Assembly: GCF_012927165.1 (NCBI RefSeq)
Contig: NZ_JABBGA010000009.1
Span: 62,001-126,000 of the forward strand
From: Zoogloea dura
GTDB taxonomy: Bacteria; Pseudomonadota; Gammaproteobacteria; Burkholderiales; Rhodocyclaceae
DNA: 64,000 nucleotides
Direction: 5' to 3'
The position numbers were made by a program, and so were the translations under genes. Positions 1-8,848 of the stretch are shown here, piece by piece (positions within the stretch are counted from its first letter, which is position 1; the number at the start of each line of letters is the position of its first letter). The notes beneath the pieces were generated by a model. It was given only the letters and a program-made list of their open reading frames with translations, was not told the origin of the DNA and did not search any database.

Positions 1-46
1 TTGTCACGCGGGGATGCCCAGGCACCCCCACGACCGGCAGGACAGG

Positions 47-1327
47 TCAGAAGGCCACGGAATACTGCGCGCCGAGGATCCACACGCGGGCATCGTAAGC
101 ACCCTTCACGTAGCCCCGGCCCAAGGCCGCCTGGTTATTGTCGATCTTCGACTCCGGCACGTGAAGATAGGCCACGCCCACATCCAGCACCGACGATTTG
201 TCGAACTTCACCTGGGCGCCAGTGGAGAACCAGGTCCGGTTGTTGTCCGGCAGGGACACCAGGCGATGCTGGGCATCAGGCACCGGCGTCTGGTCGTAGG
301 CCACGCCGAACTTCAGCTTGATGGCCTCGGTATAGCGGTAGTTGGCCCCGACCGCATAGCGCCAGGTGTCGCGGAAGTGGGTATCGAGGGTCTGCACGGT
401 GGCACCGCTGAGGGCGCCGGCGGTCCGCACGATGTCCACCTTGGGAATGCTGCTCCAGCCTGTCCAGGAGATGTCGCCGAGCATCTCCCACTTGTTGTCG
501 AGGCGCTGCACCACCGACAGGATGAAGGTGTCGGGCAGTTCCACGTCCGCCTTTGCACTACCCGTGGAGAGGGCCGGCGAGGCGCCCGCGGCCGGGCCGG
601 AGACGGCCAGGCTGCCGGTCAGTTCATGCTTGATCTTGGAGCGGTAGGACACCCCCACCTTGGTGGTGGGGCTGACGGTGAACAGCGCACCCACGTTCCA
701 GCCCCAGCTGTTGTCGCCCGCATCCAGGGTGGCCCGGGTGGCCGACAGGGCGGCCGAGGTCACGGTGGCGAGACGCGTGTACTCAGCCTCCATGCGCTGG
801 TAGTTCAGACCCGCCCCCAGGGAAACCATGTCATTCACCCGCCATGCCACGCTGGGGTTGATGTTATAGGTCTTGATGTCGAACTTGAGCGCCTGGGCGC
901 CGCCCAGCCAGGGGCTGTCGTATTCGGTCACCAGACCGAAGGGCGCGCCGAAGCCCACCCCGACATAGACATCCTTGGTCAGCCCCCACGACAGGTAGCC
1001 ATTGGGAATGAAAGCCCAGCTGCCCGCATCATTCCCGGTGCCGGTGCCGGCAAGCACACCGGTACTGGATCCACGGTCGCTGAACTTGAAGGTCGGGCGC
1101 ACCAGGGCAATGCCCGCGGAGGCCTCGCGGGCCTGCAATTGGGTCATGCCGGCCGGGTTGAAATAAATGGTGCTGGCGTTCTCGGCCACTGCGGCAGAGC
1201 CCGCGTAGGCATTGCCGATCCCGCTGGCGTTCTGTTCCAGCAGCTGAAAGCCCGCGGCGCCGGCCTGCCCTGCGGCCAGCCCCATGGCAAGGCAGGACAT
1301 CAGGCGGGCGATCGTTTTCATCTTCAT
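47..1327 (-). CDS. fadL: FadL/OmpP1 long-chain fatty acid outer-membrane transporter
   Basis: Outer-membrane beta-barrel that lets long-chain fatty acids (or other hydrophobic molecules) cross the outer membrane. The 426-residue product starts with a signal peptide of about 24 residues ending near AGA. The mature protein opens with AGFQLLEQNASGIGNAYAGS, the FadL family N-terminal signature, followed by the FNPAGM motif. It ends in phenylalanine (YSVAF), as barrel proteins do. The start ATG has a good GAGGAG ribosome site about 7 bases upstream; a second ATG two codons in is possible. It is the last gene of the beta-oxidation operon, 121 bases after the thioesterase gene, so it may also have its own promoter. 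Substrate identity is inferred from context: this family also transports aromatics. Confidence 0.93.
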   Translation of the reverse strand: MKMKTIARLMSCLAMGLAAGQAGAAGFQLLEQNASGIGNAYAGSAAVAENASTIYFNPAGMTQLQAREASAGIALVRPTFKFSDRGSSTGVLAGTGTGNDAGSWAFIPNGYLSWGLTKDVYVGVGFGAPFGLVTEYDSPWLGGAQALKFDIKTYNINPSVAWRVNDMVSLGAGLNYQRMEAEYTRLATVTSAALSATRATLDAGDNSWGWNVGALFTVSPTTKVGVSYRSKIKHELTGSLAVSGPAAGASPALSTGSAKADVELPDTFILSVVQRLDNKWEMLGDISWTGWSSIPKVDIVRTAGALSGATVQTLDTHFRDTWRYAVGANYRYTEAIKLKFGVAYDQTPVPDAQHRLVSLPDNNRTWFSTGAQVKFDKSSVLDVGVAYLHVPESKIDNNQAALGRGYVKGAYDARVWILGAQYSVAF

Positions 1328-1448
1328 TTATGCGTCTCCTCACATGTGGGCAATAGGCATGTAGTCCCACCGTAGGCTGCCCCAACCCCGGGGGATTCGA
1401 GAACTGCGCAGCCCTGCGGCTTTGCAGCACCGGTTTGAACCCTTGCAT

Positions 1449-1856
1449 TCACGCGGCGCTCTCGGCCGGCAGATCCTGCTTCACGCCGTCAGCGCTCACC
1501 GCCACGTAGGTCAGGGTGGCCTCGGTCACCTTGACCACCACCGGCGCGTCGGGATTGCGTTCGGCGAACACTTCCACATCCACCGTCACCGAGCTGCGGC
1601 CGATGCGCACGATGCGCGCATAGAAGCTGACGATGTCGCCCACCGACACCGGCTGCTTGAAGACGAAGGCGTTCACCGCCACCGTCGCCACACGCCCCCG
1701 CGCCCGCTGGCGGGCCGGCAGTGCGCCGGCGATGTCCACCTGGGACATGATCCAGCCACCGAAGACGTCGCCCGCGGGATTGGTGTCCGCCGGCATCGGC
1801 ATCACGCGGAGCACCGGCATCTCATTGGGGGGCAGACGGGTAGGCTGATTGCACAT
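1449..1856 (-). CDS. YciA-type hotdog-fold acyl-CoA thioesterase
   Basis: Hydrolyses acyl-CoA to free acid and CoA. The 135-residue protein is a single hotdog domain. The segment MPADTNPAGDVFGGWIMSQ near residues 18-36 is the typical YciA/BFIT substrate-site motif, with the catalytic Asp of the NPAGDVFGG loop. VAVNAFVFKQPVSVGD is the following core strand. It lies 18 bases after the hydratase/dehydrogenase gene in the fad operon, where it could release CoA when acyl-CoAs accumulate. Chain-length preference cannot be read from sequence. Confidence 0.88.
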   Translation of the reverse strand: MCNQPTRLPPNEMPVLRVMPMPADTNPAGDVFGGWIMSQVDIAGALPARQRARGRVATVAVNAFVFKQPVSVGDIVSFYARIVRIGRSSVTVDVEVFAERNPDAPVVVKVTEATLTYVAVSADGVKQDLPAESAA

Positions 1857-1874
1857 GATGGACTCCTGGAATGA

Positions 1875-3812
1875 CTATCCGGCGCGACGCGTCGTCCGGA
1901 GATGGTTGAAAGGCCCGCCCGTGAAGGGGGCGAAGCCGGTGCCGAAGATTATCCCGGCATCCGCCAGGTCCTCGTCTTCCACGACACCATCTGAAACACA
2001 TGACTGCGCAGCCGCCAGCAAGGGGGCGACGATGCGCCCGGCCAGTCCGGCCGGCGGCGTGCCCGTGGCCGGCCGGCTGAGCTTGCCACCGGGCCAGGCG
2101 TAGAAGCCCTGCCCGCTTTTCTTGCCGAGCTGGCCGGCGGCCACCCGCTCGGCCAGCCCCCGCGGCAGGGTGGCGTCAGCGCCGGCGAGGGCCTTGCCGG
2201 CCGCCACCGCGATGTCGAGCCCCACCGTGTCGATCAGCTCGATGGGCCCCATCGGCATGCCGAAGGCGGTCAGCGCCGCGTCGATGGTGGCCGGCGCGAT
2301 GCCCTCGTCCACACAGCGCAGGGCTTCGTACATGTAGGGGCCGAGCACCGCATTGACCAGGAAGCCGGGTGCGTCCTTGACCGGCAGGGGCAGCTTGTCG
2401 AGCCTGCGCACGAAGGCGGCAGCCTGCCGGAAGACCACCTCGTCGGTGAGCGCGCCGCGCACCACCTCGACCAGCGGCATCACCGCCACCGGGTTGAAGA
2501 AATGGATGCCGGTAAGCCGCGCGGGCTCGCGCAGGGCGGTGGCGATGTCGCCGATGCGCAGGCTCGAGGTATTGGAGGCCAGCACGGCATCGGGCCGGGC
2601 CCGCTGCTCCAGCTCGACGAACAGCGCCCGCTTCGCCTCGAGGTTCTCGTAGATCGCCTCGATGATCACGTCGGCGCGGGCCACGCCGTGGCCGTGGGGG
2701 TCGGCGATGATGCGGTCGAGGGCGAAGCTCACTTCCCGCGGCTTGCCCTTGAACTTGCGCTCGAAGCGCTTGGCGGCCCGTGCCACCACCGGCGCGATGC
2801 GCTCGACGGACTGGTCCTGCAGGGTCACCGTCATGCCGCGCAGGGCGCATTCGATGGCGATGTCACCGCCCATCACTCCTGCCCCGACCACATGCACGCG
2901 GCGCGGCGCAAAATCGGCGCCCTTGCCGAAGCCCTTCAGGCGCTCCTGCAGGAAGAACACGCGGATCAGGTTGCGGGCGGTGTCGGAGCCGAACAGGGCC
3001 CCCAGCGACACGGGCGAACCATTCGGCACAGCCAGCGCGTTGCCGCCGTAGTGCTGCCACACATCGATGATCGCCCACGGCGCCGGGTAGTGCTGGCGCG
3101 GGGCCTTGGCCGCCACCTGCCGGCGGGCGCCGGCCGCCACCACGCCGCGCAGCGGGCCGTTGAGGAGGCGCTGCAGCAGGGGCGGACGCCGCGCCGGCTG
3201 CCCGGAGAGCAGCGTCAGGCGGGCCGCGTTGTCCATCACCCGGGCCGGCACGCAGGCATCCGCCAGGCCCAGGCGGCGCGCCTTGCCGGCATCCACGCCC
3301 TTGCCGGTGAGCATCAGGTCGAGGGCCGCGGCGGGGCCGATCAGCGCCGGCAGGCGGGCCATGCCGCCCCACGCGGGGTAGATGCCGAGCATCACCTCGG
3401 GGAGGGCCAGCCGGGTGCCGGGCTCATCCACCACGATCCGGTAGCGGCAGGCCAGGGCCAGCTCCAGGCCGCCCCCCATGCAGTGGCCGCGGACCAGGGC
3501 CAGCGTCGGGTAGCGCACCGCCGCCAGCCGCTCGAACAGGTTCCAGCCCTTCTCCACCAGCGCGCGCGCGGCCGCCGCGGAATCGATGCGGGTGAATTCC
3601 TCGATGTCGGCCCCGGCAATGAAGCCCACCGCCTTGCCAGAGCGGATCACCAGCCCGCTGGGCGGCTGTACTTCGAGCCGGTCGAGGACGGCCGCCAGCT
3701 CGGTCAGCACGGCGCTGCCCAGGGTGTTGGTGCCGGCTCCCGCCACGTCGAGGGTGGCCCAGGCAATGCCATCGGCGTCGCGCTCGAGCTTCCAGTGTTT
3801 CAGATCCATCAT
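1875..3812 (-). CDS. Bifunctional enoyl-CoA hydratase / 3-hydroxyacyl-CoA dehydrogenase (FadB/FadJ-type alpha subunit)
   Basis: Carries out the second and third steps of beta-oxidation in the cytoplasm and should pair with the thiolase encoded just upstream. The N-terminal crotonase domain (about 1-200) contains GFIAGADIEEF and HCMGGGLELALACRYRI, the oxyanion-hole and active-site segments. The NAD-binding domain begins at about residue 305 with VHVVGAGVMGGDIA. It is followed by HFFNPVAVMPLVEVV, the 3-hydroxyacyl-CoA dehydrogenase catalytic histidine motif. Two C-terminal dehydrogenase repeats close the protein. At 645 residues it is about 70-85 shorter than E. coli FadB or FadJ; the linker after the crotonase domain looks shortened. 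The ATG overlaps the thiolase stop (TGATG), indicating translational coupling. Confidence 0.92.
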   Translation of the reverse strand: MMDLKHWKLERDADGIAWATLDVAGAGTNTLGSAVLTELAAVLDRLEVQPPSGLVIRSGKAVGFIAGADIEEFTRIDSAAAARALVEKGWNLFERLAAVRYPTLALVRGHCMGGGLELALACRYRIVVDEPGTRLALPEVMLGIYPAWGGMARLPALIGPAAALDLMLTGKGVDAGKARRLGLADACVPARVMDNAARLTLLSGQPARRPPLLQRLLNGPLRGVVAAGARRQVAAKAPRQHYPAPWAIIDVWQHYGGNALAVPNGSPVSLGALFGSDTARNLIRVFFLQERLKGFGKGADFAPRRVHVVGAGVMGGDIAIECALRGMTVTLQDQSVERIAPVVARAAKRFERKFKGKPREVSFALDRIIADPHGHGVARADVIIEAIYENLEAKRALFVELEQRARPDAVLASNTSSLRIGDIATALREPARLTGIHFFNPVAVMPLVEVVRGALTDEVVFRQAAAFVRRLDKLPLPVKDAPGFLVNAVLGPYMYEALRCVDEGIAPATIDAALTAFGMPMGPIELIDTVGLDIAVAAGKALAGADATLPRGLAERVAAGQLGKKSGQGFYAWPGGKLSRPATGTPPAGLAGRIVAPLLAAAQSCVSDGVVEDEDLADAGIIFGTGFAPFTGGPFNHLRTTRRAG

Positions 3813-5095
3813 CAGACCGCCTCCACCAGCATGGCGCCACCCAGGCCGCCGCCGATACAGATGCTCGCCAGGCCGCGCTTGCCGCCGGTGCGGCGCAGGG
3901 CCTCCAGCACATGCAGCACGATCCGCGCACCGCTGGCCCCGACCGGGTGGCCCAGGGCCACCGCGCCGCCATCCACGTTGAGGCGGGCCGGGTCCACCTC
4001 ACCCAGGGCGCCGGGCAGGTCGAGACGGGTACGGCAGTAGTCCGCATCCGTCCAGGCGCGCTGGCAGGCTATCACCTGGGCTGCAAAGGCTTCGTTGATC
4101 TCGAGCAGATCCAGGTCATCCAGGCTCAGCCTCTGACGCTGCAGGATGGGTGTGGCTGCGTGCACCGGCCCCAGGCCCATGCGCTCGGGTTCCAGCCCGG
4201 CCCAGTGGCTGTCCACGATGCGGCCGCGGGGCTCGAGGCCGAAGCGCTCGACGGCCTCGGCCGAGGCCAGCACCAGCCATGCCGCGCCATCGGTGATCTG
4301 GGAGCTGTTGCCGGGGGTGACCCGGCCGTACTTCTTGTCGAAGAAAGGCTTGAGCTTGGCCAGGCCGGCCATCGACACATCGCGGCGCAGGCCGTCGTCC
4401 TCGGCAAAGACGCTGCCGTCCCGGCCGATCAGGGGCACCAGCTCGCGGCTGAAGTGACCCGCGTCATGGGCGGCCGCCACGCGCCGGTGGCTCTCCACGG
4501 CGAAGGCGTCCATCTCCTCCCGGCTGATGCCGAAGCTCCAGGCCAGGTTCTCGGCGGTCTGCCCCATCAGCTGCCCGACGATAGGGTCGGTGAGGCCTTT
4601 CATGATGGCGATCACCGGCGCCAGGTAGCCGGGCCGGAAGCGCCCGGCCATGGCCAGCTTCTGCCCCAGGCCACGGGCCTGCATCCAGCCGGCGAACCAG
4701 CGCACCATCGCGTCGGAATACAGCAGCGGCGCCCGCGACAGGGCATCCACCCCGCCGGCCAGCACCAGCTGCGAGCGCCCGCACAAGATGTTGGCGATGG
4801 CCGAATCGATGGCCTGCATGCCGGAGGCGCAGTTGCGCATCACCGTCCAGCCCGGCACCTTGATGCCGCAGCCCATGCGCAGGGCCACCACCCGCCCGAT
4901 GTTCACCTCGTCCGGCGAGGGGCTGGCGCAGCCCAGGATGACCTCGTCGAGCTGCTCCGGCGCGAAGCGCTGACGGGCCAGCAGGGCACTGCCGGCGGCC
5001 GTCGCCAGGTCGGAGGCGGCGAACGGGCCCGGTGCATTGCGCGCCTTCAGGAAGGGGCTGCGGGCACCGTCGATGATGTAGATGGGCTGCTTCAT
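3812..5095 (-). CDS. Acetyl-CoA C-acyltransferase (thiolase, beta subunit)
   Basis: Cleaves 3-ketoacyl-CoA with CoA to give acetyl-CoA and a shortened acyl-CoA. The 427-residue protein has the nucleophilic cysteine in NCASGMQAID (about residue 88). It also has the C-terminal thiolase signatures GGAVALGHPVGASGAR and the CIGGGLGGA loop with the general-base cysteine, plus NEAFAAQ. The length is closer to FadI (about 436) than FadA (about 387). It lies 36 bases downstream of fadE and shares a TGATG junction with the next gene. Together with that gene it should form the trifunctional beta-oxidation complex. Confidence 0.92.
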   Translation of the reverse strand: MKQPIYIIDGARSPFLKARNAPGPFAASDLATAAGSALLARQRFAPEQLDEVILGCASPSPDEVNIGRVVALRMGCGIKVPGWTVMRNCASGMQAIDSAIANILCGRSQLVLAGGVDALSRAPLLYSDAMVRWFAGWMQARGLGQKLAMAGRFRPGYLAPVIAIMKGLTDPIVGQLMGQTAENLAWSFGISREEMDAFAVESHRRVAAAHDAGHFSRELVPLIGRDGSVFAEDDGLRRDVSMAGLAKLKPFFDKKYGRVTPGNSSQITDGAAWLVLASAEAVERFGLEPRGRIVDSHWAGLEPERMGLGPVHAATPILQRQRLSLDDLDLLEINEAFAAQVIACQRAWTDADYCRTRLDLPGALGEVDPARLNVDGGAVALGHPVGASGARIVLHVLEALRRTGGKRGLASICIGGGLGGAMLVEAV

Positions 5096-5131
5096 GGTTC
5101 CGATCCGTCGGTGGCGGGTTCCGGGGAGCGC

Positions 5132-7609
5132 TCAGGCCGCCTCGCGCTGCTCCGCGGCCTGCCCGGCGAGCCGCGCGGAGAGGCCGAGGTCGTGCGGGAA
5201 GTCGTCGACCCGGATGACCTTGTCGCGCAGCACCCCGCGGCGAACCATCACGTCGTGCTCGTCGCGGCTGATGATGCCGACCGCGAGGGCCGCGTCATAC
5301 AGCGCATCCACCCCGCCGCCGACCAGCAGGCCGGGCTTGAACTGGCCTTCCTTGATCGCCCTGCGCACCTTGGCCTCGACCGGCTCGGCCTCCAGCGTGG
5401 CGCGCAGGGCGGCCTCCAGGGCGCCCACCGGCTCTTCCACGTCGTCCGGCACGAACACGTCGGAGGTCAGGCGGTCGCGGGTGGCCGAAGGCTCGATCAG
5501 CAGGCGCGCCACCTCGTGGCCCAGCCGGTCGGAGGGCACGAAGTACGGGCGGCCCAGGGGAAACACCACGATCCGCCGCAGCAGGGTGGCAAAGAGGCGG
5601 TTCGGGAAGTTGGCGATGACGCCCTCGAAGGCGTTCTGGGCCTTGAACATGCAGTCCCAGATGGCCCAGTGCATCAGCGGCGCGTCGGCAGCCTGGCGCC
5701 CTTCGGTCTCGTAGCGCTTGAGGGTGGCGGAGGCCAGGTACATCAGCGACAGGATGTCGCCGAGGCGGGCGGAGAGCTTTTCCTTGCGCTTCAGGGCGCC
5801 ACCCAGGGTACCCATGGACAGGTCCGACAGAAAGGCGAAGGCGGCCGAGAAGCGGGTCAGCTGCTGGTAATAGCGGCGGGTTTCCGGCGCCACGTCGGCC
5901 GGCACCGACACGAAGTGGGAGCCGCTCAGCCCCATCACCAGGGCCCGGGCGGCGTTGCTCACGGTGTAGCCGATGTGGCCCCAGAAGGCCGCGTCGAAGG
6001 CCTTCAGGTCGCCCGCGCGGGCGGCGTCCATCTCCTTGAGCACATAGGGATGGCAGCGGATCGCGCCCTGGCCGAAGAGGATCAGGCTGCGGGTGAGGAT
6101 GTTGGCGCCCTCCACCGTGATGCCCACCGGGATCTGCTGGTAGGCGCGGCCGAGGAAGTTCTGCGGCCCCAGGCAGATGCCCTTGCCGCCGATCACGTCC
6201 ATGCCGTCATTGACCGACTGGCGGGCCCGCTCGGTGACGTGGAACTTGACGATGGCCGAGACCACCGACGGCCGCTCGCCCAGATCGATGGCACCGGCGG
6301 TCATGACCCGGGCGGCGTCGCACAGGTAGGCGTTGGCGCCGATGCGGGTGAGGGCTTCCTCGACCCCCTCGAACTTGCCCACCGCGGTCTTGAACTGGTA
6401 GCGCACCCGGGCATAGGCCCCAACAGTGCGGGCGGTCATCTTGAGCATGCCGGTGTTGGAGCCCGGCAGGGAGATCGAGCGGCCTGCCGCCAGGCACTCC
6501 ATCAGCATGCGCCAGCCCTGCCCGGCCATCTTCGGGCCGCCGATGATGAAGTCGAGGGGCATGAACACATCGCTGCCGCGGATCGGGCCGTTCATCCACA
6601 CCGCGTTGAGCGGGAAGTGGCGGCGGCCGATGTCCACGCCCGGGTGGTCGTGGGGCACCAGCGCGCAGGTGATGCCCAGGTCTTCCTGGCCACCCAGCAG
6701 GTGCTCCGGGTCGTACAGGCGGAAGGCCAGGCCGAACACCGTGCACACCGGCGCCAGGGTGATGTAGCGCTTGTCGAAGCTGACCCGCATGCCCAGCACC
6801 TCGCGGCCCTGGTAGAGGCCCTTGCAGACCACCCCCGCATCAGGGATGGAGGCGGCATCGGAGCCGGCCCACGGGCTGGTCAGCGCAAAGGCGGGGATCT
6901 CCTGGCCGCGGGCCAGGCGCGGCAGGTAGTGCTTCTTTTGCTCGGGGGTGCCGTAGTGCAGCAGCAGCTCGGCGGGGCCGAGGGAGTTGGGCACCATCAC
7001 CGTGACGGCGGGTGCCGACGAGCGGGTGGACAGCTTGGTCACCACCTGGGAATGGGCATAGGCCGAGAAGCCCTTGCCGCCGTACTCCCGGGGAATGATC
7101 ATGCCCAGGAAGCCCTTTTCCTTGATGTAGCTCCACACCTCGGCGGGCATGTCGCCCTCCTCGGTGCATTCCCAGTCGCGGGTCAGGCGGCACAGCTCGG
7201 TGGTCTCCACGTCGAGGAAGCGCTGCTCCTCGGGGGTGAGGCGCGGCGCCGGGTAGGCCTGCAGCTTGGTCCAGTCGGGCTTGCCGGCGAAGAGCTCACC
7301 CTCCCACCACACCGTACCGGCCTCGAGGGCGTCCTTCTCGGTCTGCGACATGGAGGGCAAGGCCTTGCGGAAGGCCTTGAAGATGCCCGCCGTCACCAGG
7401 CTGCGGCGCAGCCCCGGCAGCAGGAACACCGCGCCCGCCACAGCCACGGCGGCGAGCACGCCTGCCGTCACCGCCACCGGCCAGCCGGCCAGCCCGCCGA
7501 GGGCCGCCAGCCACAACAACAACACTCCACACCAGGCAAAAAGAGGCGCTCGCCCGTAGGCGAGCGCGACCACCAGGGGAGGGAGGGAAACCAGGAACCA
7601 GTACGACAT
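5132..7609 (-). CDS. fadE: Acyl-CoA dehydrogenase, FadE type
   Basis: Catalyses the first, FAD-dependent oxidation of acyl-CoA to enoyl-CoA. The 825-residue length matches the long FadE class (E. coli 814) rather than ordinary 380-residue acyl-CoA dehydrogenases. Residues 1-70 contain two or three hydrophobic segments, so it is membrane-associated. The middle third holds the dehydrogenase fold, with PREYGGKGFSAYAHS, FALTSPWAGSDAAS and ITVEGANILTRSLI; the last is the FadE counterpart of the segment holding the catalytic glutamate. The C-terminal third is the FadE-specific domain of unknown role. The start has an excellent AAAGGAG ribosome site. It is the second gene of the operon, 69 bases after the TetR gene. 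Confidence 0.94.
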   Translation of the reverse strand: MSYWFLVSLPPLVVALAYGRAPLFAWCGVLLLWLAALGGLAGWPVAVTAGVLAAVAVAGAVFLLPGLRRSLVTAGIFKAFRKALPSMSQTEKDALEAGTVWWEGELFAGKPDWTKLQAYPAPRLTPEEQRFLDVETTELCRLTRDWECTEEGDMPAEVWSYIKEKGFLGMIIPREYGGKGFSAYAHSQVVTKLSTRSSAPAVTVMVPNSLGPAELLLHYGTPEQKKHYLPRLARGQEIPAFALTSPWAGSDAASIPDAGVVCKGLYQGREVLGMRVSFDKRYITLAPVCTVFGLAFRLYDPEHLLGGQEDLGITCALVPHDHPGVDIGRRHFPLNAVWMNGPIRGSDVFMPLDFIIGGPKMAGQGWRMLMECLAAGRSISLPGSNTGMLKMTARTVGAYARVRYQFKTAVGKFEGVEEALTRIGANAYLCDAARVMTAGAIDLGERPSVVSAIVKFHVTERARQSVNDGMDVIGGKGICLGPQNFLGRAYQQIPVGITVEGANILTRSLILFGQGAIRCHPYVLKEMDAARAGDLKAFDAAFWGHIGYTVSNAARALVMGLSGSHFVSVPADVAPETRRYYQQLTRFSAAFAFLSDLSMGTLGGALKRKEKLSARLGDILSLMYLASATLKRYETEGRQAADAPLMHWAIWDCMFKAQNAFEGVIANFPNRLFATLLRRIVVFPLGRPYFVPSDRLGHEVARLLIEPSATRDRLTSDVFVPDDVEEPVGALEAALRATLEAEPVEAKVRRAIKEGQFKPGLLVGGGVDALYDAALAVGIISRDEHDVMVRRGVLRDKVIRVDDFPHDLGLSARLAGQAAEQREAA

Positions 7610-7678
7610 GAGCGATCTCCTTTTACTCGGCGCCGTCTTTGCAGCGCACTTTTATAAATAAGGGGTGTTGCGTTATGG

Positions 7679-8341
7679 CTAGCGCAGTGACGCTTCCGCC
7701 AGGGGCGCGCGCAGGCCGCCGAGCAGGAAGCTCATCAGGCGCGGCGCCAGCTGGGAGGGGTCTTCGTCATCGAACTTGCCGGTCACCAGCTGCAGGGCGT
7801 CGGTGCCGGCGATGGCGTAGGACATGGCGCCCATCATGAAATGGAAGCGCCAGAGGATTTCCTTGCGATCCACCTCCGGCACGGCGCGGTACAGCGCGGT
7901 AAGGAAGCGGTCGACACACTCGGCGTATTCCTCGGCGAGGAACTGGCGGACGAATTCGCTGGGTTCGGTGTAGGTGCGGCCGAGCAGGCGCATGAAGGTG
8001 TGGCCGCCGCCCTCCACGTCGGCCGCCATGCGCAGGGCCGTGCCGAAGAAGGCATCGACAATCCGGCTGGGCTTGATGGGTGCTCCGGCGGCCTCGACTT
8101 CCAGCACTTCGAGCGCCGCGATCCGCGCCTGGTTGAGGCTGGTCAGGCGGCGCCGGAAGACTTCCTGGATCAGCAGCTCCTTGGTGCCGAAGTGGTAATT
8201 CACCGCCGCCAGGTTCACCTCGGCCCGGCTGGTGATCATGCGCATGGAGGTGCCGTCGAAGCCGTTCTCCATGAACAGCACCTCGGCCGCATCAAGGATG
8301 CGGCTGCGGGTATCCGTCGTCCTGCTGCCAGCTTCTGCCAT
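7679..8341 (-). CDS. TetR/AcrR-family transcriptional regulator, likely of the fad operon
   Basis: Predicted ligand-responsive repressor. The N-terminal helix-turn-helix (residues about 10-60) reads RILDAAEVLFMENGFDGTS, then MRMITSRAEVNLAAVNYHFGTKELL, a textbook TetR DNA-binding domain. The C-terminal 150 residues are helical and would bind the effector. It is the first gene of the fad operon. A palindromic AAACGTTT element at the predicted transcription start suggests it represses itself and the beta-oxidation genes, with a fatty acyl-CoA as inducer. That role is inferred from position and from PsrA/FadR-like TetR regulators; it has not been shown here. Confidence 0.9.
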   Translation of the reverse strand: MAEAGSRTTDTRSRILDAAEVLFMENGFDGTSMRMITSRAEVNLAAVNYHFGTKELLIQEVFRRRLTSLNQARIAALEVLEVEAAGAPIKPSRIVDAFFGTALRMAADVEGGGHTFMRLLGRTYTEPSEFVRQFLAEEYAECVDRFLTALYRAVPEVDRKEILWRFHFMMGAMSYAIAGTDALQLVTGKFDDEDPSQLAPRLMSFLLGGLRAPLAEASLR

Positions 8342-8430
8342 GTCCAGCCTCCCTGTGGTTCATCGCTCCCCTCGGTTGGGGGGCTGCATCCTGGCGGCGT
8401 GCCTGGGCACCACTCGCCGCCGCAATTCAT

Positions 8431-8445
8431 TAAAACGTTTGTTTG
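8431..8445 (-). promoter_or_regulatory. Predicted TetR-family operator over the fad operon start site
   Basis: On the minus strand this reads CAAACAAACGTTTTA. It contains the perfect 8-bp palindrome AAACGTTT (8433-8440) and fits the C/GAAAC-N2-4-GTTT pattern known for PsrA-type TetR regulators of fatty-acid degradation. It lies immediately downstream of the -10 box, so bound repressor would block initiation. The site is seen directly; the regulator assignment is inferred. Confidence 0.65.
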
Positions 8446-8446
8446 A

Positions 8447-8474
8447 ATCATACATTGGATTTATTCCCTGTCAA
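8447..8474 (-). promoter_or_regulatory. Sigma70 promoter of the tetR-fad operon
   Basis: On the minus strand there is a perfect -35 box TTGACA (8469-8474). A 16-bp spacer separates it from a 5/6 -10 box TATGAT (8447-8452). The predicted start of transcription is near 8440, about 100 bases before the regulator's ATG. This is the best-scoring promoter by eye in the window and the only obvious one for the six-gene operon. Confidence 0.75.
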
Positions 8475-8484
8475 CGCCCCGCCA

Positions 8485-8790
8485 TTCAGAGCGGGAGCCC
8501 CCCGCTCCAGCCCTGCACGCCATTCATGCAGCGCTGGAGCCGGTTTGTCAGAGGCTGGAGAAAATTCATCCAGGGCTGGACGAAAAAGACGCAGACGTGG
8601 ACCGCCGCCGTCCAGGGCTGGACAAAAATCATCCAGACCTGGACGGCAATCACCCGGACCTGGACAAAAATCACTGAGGCCTGGACGCACATCACCCACC
8701 CCTGGACAGCGCGCGTCCAGACCTGGACGACGGGCATGCAGCCCTGCCCGAAAATCACCCAGCGGAGCATGAAATCACCCCACACGGCCC
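8485..8790. repeat. Array of about 15 21-bp units with TCCAG-NN-CTGGA palindromes
   Basis: Units begin at 8485, 8506, 8527, 8548, 8569, 8590, 8611, 8632, 8653, 8674, 8695, 8716, 8737, 8758 and 8779, exactly 21 bp apart. The best-conserved 12 bases approach TCCAGNCCTGGA, a near-perfect inverted repeat. Perfect-arm units are at 8569, 8611, 8632 and 8716. The remaining 9 bases are variable but often contain AAAATCA. Units decay at both ends. The array ends about 10 bp upstream of the -35 box of the fad operon. The stretch 8342-8848 contains no convincing gene: all frames look open simply because the 21-bp period gives heptapeptide repeats in every frame. Confidence 0.85.
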
Positions 8791-8848
8791 TGCAAGGCCC
8801 CCGGCCACCCGGCCGCGGGGCGACAGCGGGGCCGCCCCCCGGCCTGGC

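Noticed and set aside
1-46. Hairpin GGGG-A-TGCC / GGCA-CCCC after fadL as a terminator
   Set aside because: The stem has a bulge and no T-run follows on the minus strand.
3911-7657. Very long plus-strand frame of 1248 codons opposite fadE and the thiolase
   Set aside because: It is the antisense shadow of well-recognised genes. High G+C leaves such frames open. Its His/Gly/Arg-rich composition is not protein-like.
8448-8785. Open frames through the 21-bp array giving heptapeptide repeats (for example GWTKIIQ-TWTAITR on plus, VQPWMIF-type on minus)
   Set aside because: A 21-bp period without stops opens every frame, and no frame has a ribosome site or a plausible protein composition. Several frames are open at once, so coding is unlikely.
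8485-8790. CRISPR array
   Set aside because: Units are contiguous 21-mers without unique spacers of 30 bp or more and without cas genes nearby.
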